DNA of 64,000 nt, taken from assembly GCF_018448885.1 (NCBI RefSeq), contig NZ_RCWB01000004.1:124001-188000 (forward strand). Reading direction: 5' to 3'. Below, one piece after another: positions 1 to 8,890 of this stretch. The DNA is from Photorhabdus caribbeanensis (lineage in GTDB: Bacteria; Pseudomonadota; Gammaproteobacteria; Enterobacterales; Enterobacteriaceae). Both the position numbers and the translations under genes were made by a program. How positions within the stretch are numbered: the first letter of the stretch is position 1; each line of letters starts with the position of its first letter. Under the pieces are notes generated by a model, which ran no database searches, was not told the DNA's origin, and was given only the letters and a program-made list of their open reading frames with translations.

Positions 1-1029
1 CATAATGCATATCCTTGTTAAGTTAAAATAAGGTTAAAAAAGTGTTTTAAAAATATTAACCAGCTAGGTAAGTATAGATTGATGTAGATCATTTAAAGAG
101 TAATTATCTAAAAATTTATAAATTAGTGAGCCATAATGAAAATTTAATATTTTTACAAATCTTTGATTGAATAAATCAAGTTTATATGCTATTTGGTCTC
201 GCCGGTGAGAATAAACACGTTAAATATATCTATTATCATTGTTGATAGTTTTAAAAGTAACTAAATGCATGGATGGCTATAGTCCACAACATTATAAAGA
301 GAGATTGGTTAATTCCATTAGTGCACATAAAATAAATACAAACATGTAAATTAAGAGAAAAAACTCTTATCGCTGATTAACTTAACTGGTTAGAAAAAGA
401 AAATTAAAACCCGTTGCTCTCTATAAATACTTTATTGATTAAAGATGAATTAATTTATAATACTGACATTCACTTCTTATTTATTAGAATAATTGTTATT
501 ACTCTTTTAATATAATTTCATTAATAAGAAATTCACAAATGCAATATATTGACTTTTTATTTAAAAACAAAACTTAAAATAAGATTATAATTGTATCATG
601 TTAATATCTCCATTTATTAAATTGCAACTATAAATTTGTGTTTACATTTTTAATGTTTACTATTTTAAATTAATTATCTTGGATAAAATCTTAATTTTAC
701 ATTCATGAAAAAAATACTTAAAAATCAATTAAATATAACCATTTCACTCGGGTGAAACCACAGCAATAAATAATATAAATCATTCATTAATAGGTTACTG
801 AATTTGATTTTTACATAGAAAATAAAATGAATGAAAAATAACTAAAAAAAATTTACACTCTTATGATTATAATTACTACCGTATTAAATGAAGAATTATT
901 TAACATTATATCGCAGATTAAACACCGTATTCACCATAATAAAATGTCATTAAAAATAGTGCGACATTATTTTTTTCTCTCTATAATGCGTTTTTTTATT
1001 ATCTATATTACGAGTTACGGGAACCCAAT
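1..1029. other. AT-rich intergenic region
   Basis: About 1 kb of very AT-rich DNA with stop codons in all frames and no convincing gene. A TATAAT-like -10 box at 982-987, with a weak GCGACA -35 at 961-966, could drive the fragment that starts at 1030. A short palindrome around 745-760 (TCACTCGGGTGA) is the only other structure I noticed. Confidence 0.6.
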
Positions 1030-1140
1030 ATGAAACATTCCCCGTTGCGGCGTTCGTTGTTATTAGCCGGTATCACCATTCCATTGGTTAACTTTGCTTT
1101 TCCGGCATGGGCTGGCAGCGGCCAGAGCAAGAGGACGTGA
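1030..1140 (+). pseudogene. Truncated gene start: twin-arginine-like signal peptide
   Basis: An ATG at 1030 opens a 36-codon reading frame that begins like an exported protein: basic start with LRRSLLLAG (twin-arginine-like), a hydrophobic stretch and an AWA-type signal-peptidase site near residue 28. The frame stops at 1138-1140, directly after the sequence becomes resolvase-like in another frame. I read this as the 5' remnant of an exported protein whose body was replaced by foreign DNA. The parent gene is not recognised. Confidence 0.5.
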
Positions 1141-1300
1141 AAGCGGACGTTCTTTTAAACTCACAAAATCTCAGGTTCGCTTGGCACAAGATTCCATGAA
1201 GAGTAGAGATTGTAGCGTATCTGAATTATGTGAAGAGCTTGGGATTAGCAGACAGACTCTTTATAAGTATGTAGGGCCAGATGGGGAACTCAGGGAACAA
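1112..1300 (+). pseudogene. Serine recombinase (resolvase/invertase) C-terminal fragment
   Basis: Translation from about 1112 reads [13 protein letters not shown], a spacer, then SVSELCEELGISRQTLYKYV and GPDGEL. This is the end of the catalytic linker and the C-terminal helix-turn-helix of a Tn3-resolvase/Hin-type serine recombinase. The N-terminal catalytic domain with its active serine is absent; the frame runs in from the signal-peptide fragment upstream and stays open to 1456 with unrelated sequence. It is a non-functional scar of a transposon or invertible element. Confidence 0.7.
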
Positions 1301-1493
1301 TATTTTGATCTAGGACGACCAAATCGATATTCTCACTCTGAAAGCGACTGGCGATTTGCGATAAGTAATCCACTGAACGCGCGAGTCTGTCTAACTTTGT
1401 CACGATTAACATATCTGATGTGGCACACAATAAAGAGGCATTTTCTGCCCCTTTAATTGTGTCAGATATATTTGACGATAAGGAAATATGACG

Positions 1494-1516
1494 TATACTT
1501 TAATTATCGAAGTATA
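1494..1516. promoter_or_regulatory. Inverted-repeat operator of the HigBA-like module
   Basis: TATACTT, nine bases, AAGTATA form a perfect inverted repeat just upstream of the toxin start at 1529. The left arm can double as a -10 box (TATACT). Placement and symmetry fit autoregulation by the helix-turn-helix antitoxin encoded at 1817-2095, which is usual for such modules. Confidence 0.5.
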
Positions 1517-1528
1517 AGGGGCAAAGGA

Positions 1529-1820
1529 ATGATAACTGTATTAAGTACAGAAACATTTGATAACTGGATTAGACATCAGGGTAAAAACAAAGATTCAGGC
1601 ACGAATTCGCAGACTGAAAAACGGTAATTCTGGCGATATAGAGCCAGTAGGGGAAGGGTTTTCAGAAATGCGGATTCATGAAGGTAAAGGCTACAGGGTT
1701 TATCTAAAAAATCACGGAAAAGTAATCGTTGTTTTGTTGTGTGGGGGAGATAAAAGTACACAGCAAAAAGATATAGCCAGAGCAAAAGCCATTTACAAAG
1801 AGATTGAGGGGGAGCTATGA
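1529..1820 (+). pseudogene. HigB/RelE-like addiction toxin, frameshifted
   Basis: The gene starts at ATG 1529 behind a good ribosome site (AAAGGA) with MITVLSTETFDNWI, then shifts frame near 1565-1572 and continues in a second frame as LDIRVKTKIQARIRRL through a conserved GFSEMRIHEGKGYRVYLK and VVLLCGGDKSTQQKDI. Together these make the roughly 95-residue toxin of the 'addiction module killer protein' (RelE-superfamily mRNA interferase) group. Split in two frames, the first 33 codons end in a stop, so active toxin is unlikely. The stop overlaps the start of the antitoxin at 1817. Confidence 0.75.
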
Positions 1821-2095
1821 AACTGAAAGAATATGATATTGCAGAACACTTAAACAGTGAAGAAGAAATGCAAATGTATCTTAATGAAATTATGGAAGAT
1901 GGTGATCCGGCATTGGTACTGTCTGCGCTGGGTGATATTGCCAGAGCCAGAAACATGAGCCAGCTTTCAAGAGAGGTCGGTATGTCCAGAGAAGGGCTAT
2001 ATCATGCTCTTTCAGGAAAAGGTAATCCAACATTCAGCGCTATGATGAAAATAACAAAAGCGTTAGGGCTGAAACTTCATTTCACAGGGGCTTAA
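1817..2095 (+). CDS. HigA-like antitoxin (addiction module antidote)
   Basis: A 92-residue protein with a C-terminal XRE-type helix-turn-helix: LSREVGMSREGLYHALSGKG followed by NPTFSAMMKITKALGLKL. This is the layout of the putative addiction module antidote family that partners the HigB-like toxin directly upstream. Start and toxin stop overlap by four bases, showing translational coupling in the ancestor. The antitoxin appears intact although its toxin is frameshifted, so it may now act only as a small DNA-binding repressor, perhaps at the inverted repeat 1494-1516. Confidence 0.8.
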   Translation: MKLKEYDIAEHLNSEEEMQMYLNEIMEDGDPALVLSALGDIARARNMSQLSREVGMSREGLYHALSGKGNPTFSAMMKITKALGLKLHFTGA

Positions 2096-2105
2096 TTGAT
2101 CTGCA

Positions 2106-2141
2106 CCCCAAAAATTGGACGCTATACTTCAACTTTTGGGG
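2106..2141. repeat. Facing IS-like terminal repeats without a body
   Basis: CCCCAAAAATTGGA at 2106-2119 faces TTCAACTTTTGGGG at 2128-2141. The arms are near-perfect inverted copies and resemble ends of IS3-type elements. With only eight bases between them, this looks like the closed scar of a deleted insertion sequence or simply a hairpin after the antitoxin gene. Family assignment is tentative. Confidence 0.35.
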
Positions 2142-2146
2142 CTCTT

Positions 2147-2300
2147 TAGCCAACGGGTAAGTTCCCCGGTCTTAAACCCTTTCACAACGCTGAAACGCAT
2201 GAACATAGGGTGGCTCTTTTCATTCATTGAAATCGCCGCAACGAAAGGGTATTTCCCTTTTGCCCCTCGCCCTCGGGGGCCGTGCTGAGCCCCGCCCCAG
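2147..2300 (-). pseudogene. Transposase fragment, IS1595-like
   Basis: On the minus strand the translation contains FVAAISMNEKSHPMFMRFSV followed by VKGFKTGELTRW. This resembles the core of IS1595/ISXO2-type transposases (a VAVSLNExGHP-like block followed by a block ending in GF). Only a few dozen residues remain, with no intact catalytic domain and no start. The local base composition is richer in GC than the flanks. It is a decayed insertion-sequence piece. Confidence 0.45.
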
Positions 2301-2355
2301 TATGGCTGTGGCTCAGCGGTGTGCCCGGTTGCATGTTCCAGATCTATGCTCAGAG

Positions 2356-2457
2356 TGTAATGCACTTATCACCGCAACTGCGCTGGTTCATGGTATGACT
2401 GTCGTCACACGAAATGTGATTGATTTTGAATTGACCGGTGTGCCTATTTTACAGAAC
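2356..2457 (+). pseudogene. PIN-domain (VapC/FitB-type) toxin C-terminal fragment
   Basis: The plus-strand frame reads NALITATALVHGMTVVTRN then VIDFELTGVPIL, the characteristic C-terminal end of FitB/VapC PIN-domain ribonucleases (last acidic-residue motif and TRN). The N-terminal part with the first catalytic aspartate is missing and the 5' neighbour is transposase debris. It is therefore a toxin remnant, not a working gene; the reading frame after 2457 is low-complexity AT-rich sequence. Confidence 0.7.
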
Positions 2458-2776
2458 TTAAAAAATATTTTTCTCAATAATAACCATCTATTTTATCCTA
2501 TTTTTATTTCCGTTATTATTCAAATAAAAACATTTTCATATTTTAACTTTATTATTTTATGGATTTATTTTCCATAAAAATAGAAAGACAATAATTCATA
2601 CTCATTAACCTGTTTACTTCCCATTTATACAAAAACAATTAACCATGTAAGTTATAAAAATAGTCCATTATTATTTTTTTGAACTAGACTATGACTGGCA
2701 CCAATGAATAGAGTTATCTATGCGATAATTTAATATATTGATTACATGGGAAAACAATTTAATTTAAGAGGGGCGT

Positions 2777-3748
2777 ATGAGCCAAAAAAATGATTTTAAA
2801 GCTTTTTCTATTAGTAATAATGCTAATGTGGTGAGCCAAGAAAAATATGAAAAAAATCAAAGTTTGCAGGTGGGATTTCCACCAGATAATATCTCTACTC
2901 ATGTATTAAACAAGGCATTACGTCAATCATCAACAATAGCCTCTGTGGTAGCTAATTTTATTGCAACACAATCTGGCGATGATGTTCTGGATGATGGCGA
3001 TATGGCTAAACTTACCTCTCAACTAAATCGAGCGTTAAAACAAAAAGTCACCGCAGAAATTCCCAATGCCTCATTAACACAAAAAGGCGTTGTCCAACTG
3101 ACCAATGAAATTGGCAACAATGACACACTGGCAGTGACACAAAAGCTGGTGCAGGAAATCATCAACTCATTGCGTGGAAATATTGATGGCAAAGTCTCCA
3201 ATAGCCGGAAAATAAATGGTAAAGCGTTGACTGAGGATATTAATCTGAATGCGAGTGATGTAGGGGCATATACTCGAATAGAAGTAGATAAACTGATTAA
3301 AACAACCAGTGAAATTCCTGTTGGTGCTCCTATTCCTTGGCCGTTAGCACATCCACCTATCGGCTATTTTACTTGTAATGGTTCAACTTTTAATAAATTA
3401 CAGTACCCAAAGTTAGCAGAAGCTTATCCTGATGGCAGATTGCCCGATTTAAGAGGTGAGTTCATTCGTGGCTGGGATGATGGTAGAGGGGTAGATGCTG
3501 GTAGGAGACTTCTGACAAATCAGAGTGACGCTTTACAAGATTTAAAGGGTTCATTTAAAGGAGATGCTGAAATAGCAGTCAGCACTGAAGGTGTTTTTGC
3601 TAATGGAGGCGTAGTAAGTGGTAAATATGGAGCCCAGAACGATAACTTTAGTTATAAAACCCTATTTGATGCGGCGCGAGTAGCCAGGACAAGCCATGAA
3701 ACAAGGCCACGAAATATCGCATTCAACTACATCGTAAAGGCTGAATAA
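2777..3748 (+). CDS. Tail fibre protein with phage tail-collar domain, copy 1
   Basis: 323 residues behind AAGAGGGG. The N-terminal half (start MSQKNDFKAFSISNNANVVS) is a phage tail-fibre attachment type sequence. A middle part has LTQKGVVQLTNEI and VTQKLVQEI motifs typical of tail-fibre shafts, then a tail-collar domain around residues 180-245 (PIPWPLAHPPIGYFTCNG, DLRGEFIRGWDDGRGVD) and the usual terminal RPRNIAFNYIVKAE. The segment between collar and terminus is unlike the two copies downstream. First of three tandem paralogues; such proteins bind receptors at the tip of phage tails or related contractile particles. No other tail genes are near, but a T6SS follows. Confidence 0.8.
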   Translation: MSQKNDFKAFSISNNANVVSQEKYEKNQSLQVGFPPDNISTHVLNKALRQSSTIASVVANFIATQSGDDVLDDGDMAKLTSQLNRALKQKVTAEIPNASLTQKGVVQLTNEIGNNDTLAVTQKLVQEIINSLRGNIDGKVSNSRKINGKALTEDINLNASDVGAYTRIEVDKLIKTTSEIPVGAPIPWPLAHPPIGYFTCNGSTFNKLQYPKLAEAYPDGRLPDLRGEFIRGWDDGRGVDAGRRLLTNQSDALQDLKGSFKGDAEIAVSTEGVFANGGVVSGKYGAQNDNFSYKTLFDAARVARTSHETRPRNIAFNYIVKAE

Positions 3749-3752
3749 GTAT

Positions 3753-4748
3753 ATGAACCCAAAAAATGATTTTAAAGCTTTTTCTATTAGTAATAATGCT
3801 AATGTGGTGAGTCAAGAAAAATATGAAGAAAATCAGATTTTACAGGTGGGATTTCCACCAGATAATATTTCTACTCATGTGTTAAATAAAGCATTACGCC
3901 AATCGTCAACAATAGCTTCTGTTATTGCTAACTTTATTTCAACACAATCTGGTGACGACATTCTAGATGATGGTGATATAGCTAAACTTACCGCCAAATT
4001 AAATCAAGCGTTAAAACAAAAAGTCACCGCAGAAATTCCTAATGCCTCATTGACACAAAAAGGCGTTGTCCAACTGACCAATGAAATTGGCAACAATGAC
4101 ACACTGGCAGTGACACAAAAGCTGGTGCAGGAAATCGTCAACTCATTGCGTGGGAATATTGATGGTAAAGTCTCCAATAGCCGGAAAATAAATGGTAAAG
4201 CGTTGACTGAGGATATTAATCTGAATGCAAGCGATGTGGGGGCATATGCTAGAGCAGAGGTATACACTCGTTCCGAAGTATATACACGAGCAGAAGTAGA
4301 TAAACTGATTAAAACAACCAGTGAAATTCCTGTTGGTGCTCCTATTCCTTGGCCGTTAGCGCATCCACCTATTGGCTATTTCACTTGTAATGGTTCCGCT
4401 TTTAATACATTACAGTATCCGAAGTTAGCAGCAGCTTATCCTGATGGCAGATTACCCGATTTAAGGGGCGAGTTTATTCGTGGTTGGGATGATAGTAGAG
4501 GGGTAGATCCATCTCGTTCATTATTGTCATGGCAAGAAGGGTCTTATTTGGTACAGGATCTTGGTACTCATACTATCAACTTTTCACTCAATGGTCGTAC
4601 AAAATTACAGTGGGATATTCCCCAAGATGACAATATTTCAGCAAGAGTTCAATATATTGACGGTCATACCGGGCCAGTAGATAAGAACTATATAGGAGTG
4701 TCAAGACCCCGAAATATCGCATTTAACTACATTGTAAAAGCGGAATAA
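3753..4748 (+). CDS. Tail fibre protein with phage tail-collar domain, copy 2
   Basis: 331 residues, starting four bases after copy 1 ends, so probably cotranscribed. The first about 250 residues are nearly the same as copy 1, but the collar is preceded by extra hexapeptide-like repeats (YARAEV, YTRSEV, YTRAEV) that lengthen the junction. After GEFIRGWDDSRGVD the distal segment is different (VQDLGTHTINFSLNGRTKLQ) before the conserved SRPRNIAFNYIVKAE end. The pattern is constant base, variable tip, as expected for alternative receptor-binding fibres made by duplication and recombination. Confidence 0.8.
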   Translation: MNPKNDFKAFSISNNANVVSQEKYEENQILQVGFPPDNISTHVLNKALRQSSTIASVIANFISTQSGDDILDDGDIAKLTAKLNQALKQKVTAEIPNASLTQKGVVQLTNEIGNNDTLAVTQKLVQEIVNSLRGNIDGKVSNSRKINGKALTEDINLNASDVGAYARAEVYTRSEVYTRAEVDKLIKTTSEIPVGAPIPWPLAHPPIGYFTCNGSAFNTLQYPKLAAAYPDGRLPDLRGEFIRGWDDSRGVDPSRSLLSWQEGSYLVQDLGTHTINFSLNGRTKLQWDIPQDDNISARVQYIDGHTGPVDKNYIGVSRPRNIAFNYIVKAE

Positions 4749-4813
4749 TAACACAAGAATATATCTTAGATACTGAAATATAATTTACCTATTTTAAATT
4801 ATGGGGAGAGAAT

Positions 4814-5695
4814 ATGAACCCAAAAAACGATTTTAAAGCTTTTTCCATTAGTAATAATGCTAATGTAGTGAGTCAAGAAAAATATGAAGCAGATAAGAGT
4901 TTGCAGGAAGGGTTTCCACCAGAAAATATCTCTACGCATGTATTAAATAAGGCATTACGCCAATCATCAACAATAGCCTCTGTGGTAGCTAATTTTATCG
5001 CGACACAATCTGGCGATGATGTTCTGGATGATGGTGATATAGATAAACTCACCACCCAACTAAATCGAGCATTAAAACAAATAGCCACTGATGGCAAAGT
5101 GCCTAATAGCCGGAAAATAAATGGTAAGGCGTTGACTGAGGATATTAATCTGAATGCGAGTGATGTGGGGGCATATGCTCGTGCGGAAGTATACACTCGA
5201 GAAGAAGTAGATCGACTGATTAAAGCAACCAGTGAAATTCCTGTTGGTTCTCCTATTCCTTGGCCGTTGCCTCATCCACCTATCGGCTATTTCACTTGCA
5301 ATGGTTCTGCTTTTAATAAATTACAGTATCCGAAGTTAGCAGAAGCTTATCCTGATGGTAGGTTGCCCGATTTAAGAGGCGAGTTTATTCGTGGCTGGGA
5401 TGATGGCCGTGGAATCGATGGGGGTAGAGCACTTCTGACGAACCAGAGTGATGCAATTAGAAATGTTACCGGATCACTCACAATCCGAATTACGGAGGTT
5501 TATTCACAGTTAATCAGGTTAACCGGCTGTTTTGATAAAAAATCTGATCCATCGTATATAATAGGTGCAAACCAGCTTTCGCAGACAGGAGGAGGATCAG
5601 ATATTCTAACTTTTGACGCATCACGTGTTGTCCCAACAGCAAACGAAAACCGACCCCGAAATATCGCATTCAACTACATCGTAAAAGCGGAATAA
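4814..5695 (+). CDS. Tail fibre protein with phage tail-collar domain, copy 3
   Basis: 293 residues behind GGGGAGAG, 65 bases after copy 2. It lacks about 40 residues found in copies 1 and 2 (the LTQKGVVQLTNE shaft block), so an in-frame deletion shortens the shaft. The collar block (GEFIRGWDDGRGID) and the terminal RPRNIAFNYIVKAE are kept; the distal part again differs (NVTGSLTIRITEVYSQLIRL and so on). Likely function is as for the other two copies. A palindrome at 5783-5808 follows the set. Confidence 0.8.
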   Translation: MNPKNDFKAFSISNNANVVSQEKYEADKSLQEGFPPENISTHVLNKALRQSSTIASVVANFIATQSGDDVLDDGDIDKLTTQLNRALKQIATDGKVPNSRKINGKALTEDINLNASDVGAYARAEVYTREEVDRLIKATSEIPVGSPIPWPLPHPPIGYFTCNGSAFNKLQYPKLAEAYPDGRLPDLRGEFIRGWDDGRGIDGGRALLTNQSDAIRNVTGSLTIRITEVYSQLIRLTGCFDKKSDPSYIIGANQLSQTGGGSDILTFDASRVVPTANENRPRNIAFNYIVKAE

Positions 5696-5782
5696 TAATG
5701 ATGACACAAAAATAAAGTCAGGTTGATATTTCATTAGCGCCAAACTTAATTAGATTAAAAAAACACAAAATCAAATATTAAT

Positions 5783-5808
5783 AAAGCGCTGTTTTTAATC
5801 AGCGCTTT
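5783..5808 (+). terminator. Probable terminator after fibre genes
   Basis: AAAGCGCTG, eight-base loop, CAGCGCTTT: a perfect nine-base stem about 90 bases after the third fibre gene. The following bases are not strongly T-rich, so termination strength is uncertain. Confidence 0.5.
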
Positions 5809-6274
5809 GATGCAATAAAAACTCAAAAAGTAGTTTATTTCCATAAAAAAGTTAACCACATATTAAATAAAACTCTAACTCCACCTATATTTCCATTTTT
5901 TTGACTCGTCAGATTTTGATTATTAAAAACAGTGGCATGAAAAATAAGACAAGTATGAAAATGCATTTTTGTCACAATGTGTTTTTTCTATTTTTCATAA
6001 TAAATACAATTACCTATGAAATAAGATAAATTTCCAGACATTATATTTCCCCATGAGACTATTGCATTAAGTTAATATCCATGAGAATTTATTCCCCGCC
6101 GAAATACGGTGGGTTTTGAATATCATTAAATGTGTCACAGCATATTAGCTTGCTATCAATAGCGTTAATTGATCTCTTCATCTATTTCTCATCCTATTAG
6201 GTTATTTAATCAGGTTTGGTGCGGTTTAACGTAAGTTTGCACTTCCTGTTCATATATAAAAGGTAAAAGGTGCC
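5809..6274. other. Leader region of the T6SS operon
   Basis: About 465 AT-rich bases without a gene, separating the fibre genes from tssB. It should hold the T6SS promoter. I found no clear sigma-54 site; a GC-rich hairpin-like stretch at 6093-6116 (CCCGCCG then CGGTGGG, one G-T pair, followed by TTTT) may act as a terminator or attenuator. tssB follows an AAAAGG ribosome site. Confidence 0.4.
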
Positions 6275-6799
6275 ATGAATACTCAACGTAAGCTTGATAA
6301 AGTCAGACCGCCCCGAGTTCAGATTACTTATGATGTTGAATTAGGCGGCGCAGTCGAGAAAAAAGAATTGCCTTTGGTTATTGGCGTTATTGGGCAATTT
6401 GCTGAGCAATCTATTCCCATGCGTGAACGTCGTTTCATGCATGTTGATAAAGATAATTTTAATGCAGTGATGGAAGGTTTGTCACCTTCATTGGAATTAC
6501 AAGTTGAAAGCGCGCTGCCAGGTCAGAGCGGATTTATTAATGTCGATTTGCAATTTAAATCAATGGCTGACTTTACCCCAGAGAATTTGGCGAAACAGAT
6601 AGAACCGCTTCGTCATTTATTAGAGGTACGCAGCAAACTCAGTGATTTGAAAGGCCGTGCATTGAGCAATGAAAAATTGCGTGACCGTCTGGCGGAAATT
6701 CTAGCTGAACATGCGGATAAATTACCGCAGGTAAATGAAGAAGCAGATGACGTCACCCCGGAAAATAGCAATATCCCGGAAAATAACAATGCACAGTGA
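6275..6799 (+). CDS. tssB: T6SS sheath small subunit TssB (VipA)
   Basis: 174 residues with the TssB/VipA family layout: N-terminal RPPRVQITYDVE, the ELPLVIGVIGQF strand, MRERRFMHVDKDNF and the C-terminal LRHLLEVRSKLSDLKGR helix. With TssC it forms the contractile sheath in the cytoplasm that drives the Hcp tube outward. First gene of the T6SS cluster; tssC starts eight bases after its stop. Length is normal for the family. Confidence 0.95.
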   Translation: MNTQRKLDKVRPPRVQITYDVELGGAVEKKELPLVIGVIGQFAEQSIPMRERRFMHVDKDNFNAVMEGLSPSLELQVESALPGQSGFINVDLQFKSMADFTPENLAKQIEPLRHLLEVRSKLSDLKGRALSNEKLRDRLAEILAEHADKLPQVNEEADDVTPENSNIPENNNAQ

Positions 6800-6806
6800 G
6801 GGCAGT

Positions 6807-8288
6807 ATGGAACAGAGCGTTGTTGAACAGCAAGAATTGAAAACGACGGAAACAAATAGTGATTTTCTTGATCAGATTATTGATAACACCCAAGCCATTC
6901 GTCGAGAGGCAGATCGTGATCGGGTAAAAAGCCAGCTCGACCAGTTTCTGGCCGAAGTCACCTCCGGTTCACTGGTGGTTTCCGGCGATTTGGTAAACAG
7001 CATTGACGAACGTATCGCCGCGATTGATGCGCTGATGTCCGCTCAACTGAGTCTGGTATTACATCACCCGGAATTTCAGTGTCTGGAATCTTCTTGGGTA
7101 GGGCTTAAAGGATTACTTGACCAAAGCGAAACGGATAATACTCAGATCCGCATGTTGAACGCGACGAAAACCGATTTGATTAAAGACTTTAAATCGGCAT
7201 CGGATTTCGATCAGTCAATGCTGTTTAAAAATGTGTATGAATATGAATACGGTACCTTTGGTGGTGAACCTTATTCCGCATTTGTCGGTGATTTTGACTT
7301 TGATAACAGCCCGGAAGATCTCTATTTATTAGAGCAGATTTCTCATGTGGCCGCAGCCGCCCATGCGCCGTTTATCAGTTCAGTCAACGCGGGCATGTTG
7401 GGGCTGAATGATTTTGGTGAACTACCACGCCCACGTGATTTATCCAAACTGCTTGCAACATCCGATTATCTGCGTTGGAAACGCTTCCGGGAATCTGATG
7501 ACTCTCGTTATGTCGGCTTGACATTACCACGAGTAATTGGCCGCTTGCCTTATGGGGCAAAAACCATCCCGGTCGAGCAATTCTGCTTCGAAGAGCAGGT
7601 CAGGGAAGGAGACAGCAATAGTTATCTGTGGATTAACGCCGCCTATGCACTGGCAGGCCGTATGGTGGCTGCATTTGAACAGTATGGTTGGTGTGCGGCA
7701 ATCCGTGGTGTAGAAGGAGGAGGATTGGTCGAAGCATTGCCAGCGTATCACTATACCTCTGTGTCCGGTGAAAATGTGCTGCAATGCCCGACTGAGGTGG
7801 CTATTTCTGATCGCCGTGAAAAAGAGTTAGCTGAATTAGGGTTCATTCCTCTGGTTTATTATAAAGGAACTGACTACGCCGCATTTTTCTCGGTACAGTC
7901 ACCGAATAAGCCGAGAAAATATAATTCTGACCTGGCAAATGCCAACGCAAAATTATCAACCCAATTGCAATACATTATGACAACATCTCGTTTCGCCCAT
8001 TATTTGAAAATGATTGTGCGTGACAAAGTGGGCAGTTTTATGTCCCGCGGAGAATGTCAATCTTATCTGCAAAACTGGATCAACCAATATATTGTCGGCT
8101 CTGATACCGTCGGTGCGGAAATAAAAGCGAGTCACCCATTACGGGAGGCAAGAGTTGATGTTGTTGAAGTTCCTGGATCGCCGGGAACATATCGGGCTGT
8201 AGCCTATTTAAGGCCGCATTTCCAATTAGAAGGATTAAGTATGTCTTTACGGTTGGTTGCTGATTTACCGCCGTCCTCGGCTGCCTGA
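6807..8288 (+). CDS. tssC: T6SS sheath large subunit TssC (VipB)
   Basis: 493 residues from ATG 6807, chosen because a GAGGG ribosome site sits at 6798-6802; an upstream ATG at 6789 in the same frame overlaps tssB and is less likely. Family signatures include the EYEYGTFGGEPYSAFVGDF block, LARFLRWKRFR-like YLRWKRFRESDDSRYVGLTL, and LPYGAKT. It pairs with TssB to build the sheath that ClpV later disassembles. No truncation is seen. Confidence 0.95.
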   Translation: MEQSVVEQQELKTTETNSDFLDQIIDNTQAIRREADRDRVKSQLDQFLAEVTSGSLVVSGDLVNSIDERIAAIDALMSAQLSLVLHHPEFQCLESSWVGLKGLLDQSETDNTQIRMLNATKTDLIKDFKSASDFDQSMLFKNVYEYEYGTFGGEPYSAFVGDFDFDNSPEDLYLLEQISHVAAAAHAPFISSVNAGMLGLNDFGELPRPRDLSKLLATSDYLRWKRFRESDDSRYVGLTLPRVIGRLPYGAKTIPVEQFCFEEQVREGDSNSYLWINAAYALAGRMVAAFEQYGWCAAIRGVEGGGLVEALPAYHYTSVSGENVLQCPTEVAISDRREKELAELGFIPLVYYKGTDYAAFFSVQSPNKPRKYNSDLANANAKLSTQLQYIMTTSRFAHYLKMIVRDKVGSFMSRGECQSYLQNWINQYIVGSDTVGAEIKASHPLREARVDVVEVPGSPGTYRAVAYLRPHFQLEGLSMSLRLVADLPPSSAA

Positions 8289-8344
8289 TTTTTCTATTTA
8301 TTAATATTTTTCTTATTTATTACAACTAACTGGAGCAGTTAATT

Positions 8345-8839
8345 ATGAGTTCTTCAATCTTTTTACAAATTGATGGTATTAAAGGTGAAAGTACCGACAG
8401 CCAACATAAAGAGTGGATGGAGCTGGAACATGTCAATTTTGGTCTATTTAACCATGCACGGATTGCAGACAGCGGTAAACGTAAAATTACCGTTGGTGCA
8501 GCGGATTTCCGTACCATTGACTGTGTGAAGGTGATGGATTCCAGTTCTATTGGCTTATTGTCTGCTGTAGCGCAAGGTACCGCGATTAAGAAAGTAAAAC
8601 TGGAAATCTGCACGATTTTCAAAGGCGAAATGCATCCTTACGCAGAAGTGGAAATGGAAGAGTGTGTCATCTCCGATGTTCATGAAACCTGTTCACGTGG
8701 CGGTGAATTCCCACAAGAACAGATTTCTATCGCTTATTCCAAAATTAAGTGGACATTTACTCCACTTAAAGAAGACGGAACTAAAGGAACTAAGGTGGGG
8801 CCGGAAGGTTGGGATCTTATCGAGAACAAAAAACAATAA
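8345..8839 (+). CDS. hcp: T6SS tube protein Hcp (TssD)
   Basis: 164 residues, beginning with SSSIFLQIDGIKGESTDSQH, the standard Hcp1-family start, and containing DSSSIGLLSAVAQGTAIKKV and EISIAYSKIKW-like QISIAYSKIKW near the end. Hcp hexamers stack into the inner tube that is propelled out and can carry effectors. It sits between sheath and baseplate genes as is common. An AACTGGAGCAG ribosome site precedes the ATG. Confidence 0.95.
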   Translation: MSSSIFLQIDGIKGESTDSQHKEWMELEHVNFGLFNHARIADSGKRKITVGAADFRTIDCVKVMDSSSIGLLSAVAQGTAIKKVKLEICTIFKGEMHPYAEVEMEECVISDVHETCSRGGEFPQEQISIAYSKIKWTFTPLKEDGTKGTKVGPEGWDLIENKKQ

Positions 8840-8890
8840 CAATTACCGTTTACTGTCGGCCTTTGGCCGGCAGTTTCTAGCCGGAAAAAT

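Noticed and set aside
1529-1820. Programmed ribosomal frameshift in the HigB-like gene
   Set aside because: No slippery heptamer or downstream stem was seen; simple mutation is the better explanation.
2227-2577. 116-codon ORF as one protein
   Set aside because: It joins IS debris, a PIN-domain tail and AT-rich noncoding sequence; only the PIN part (2356-2457) is coding-like.
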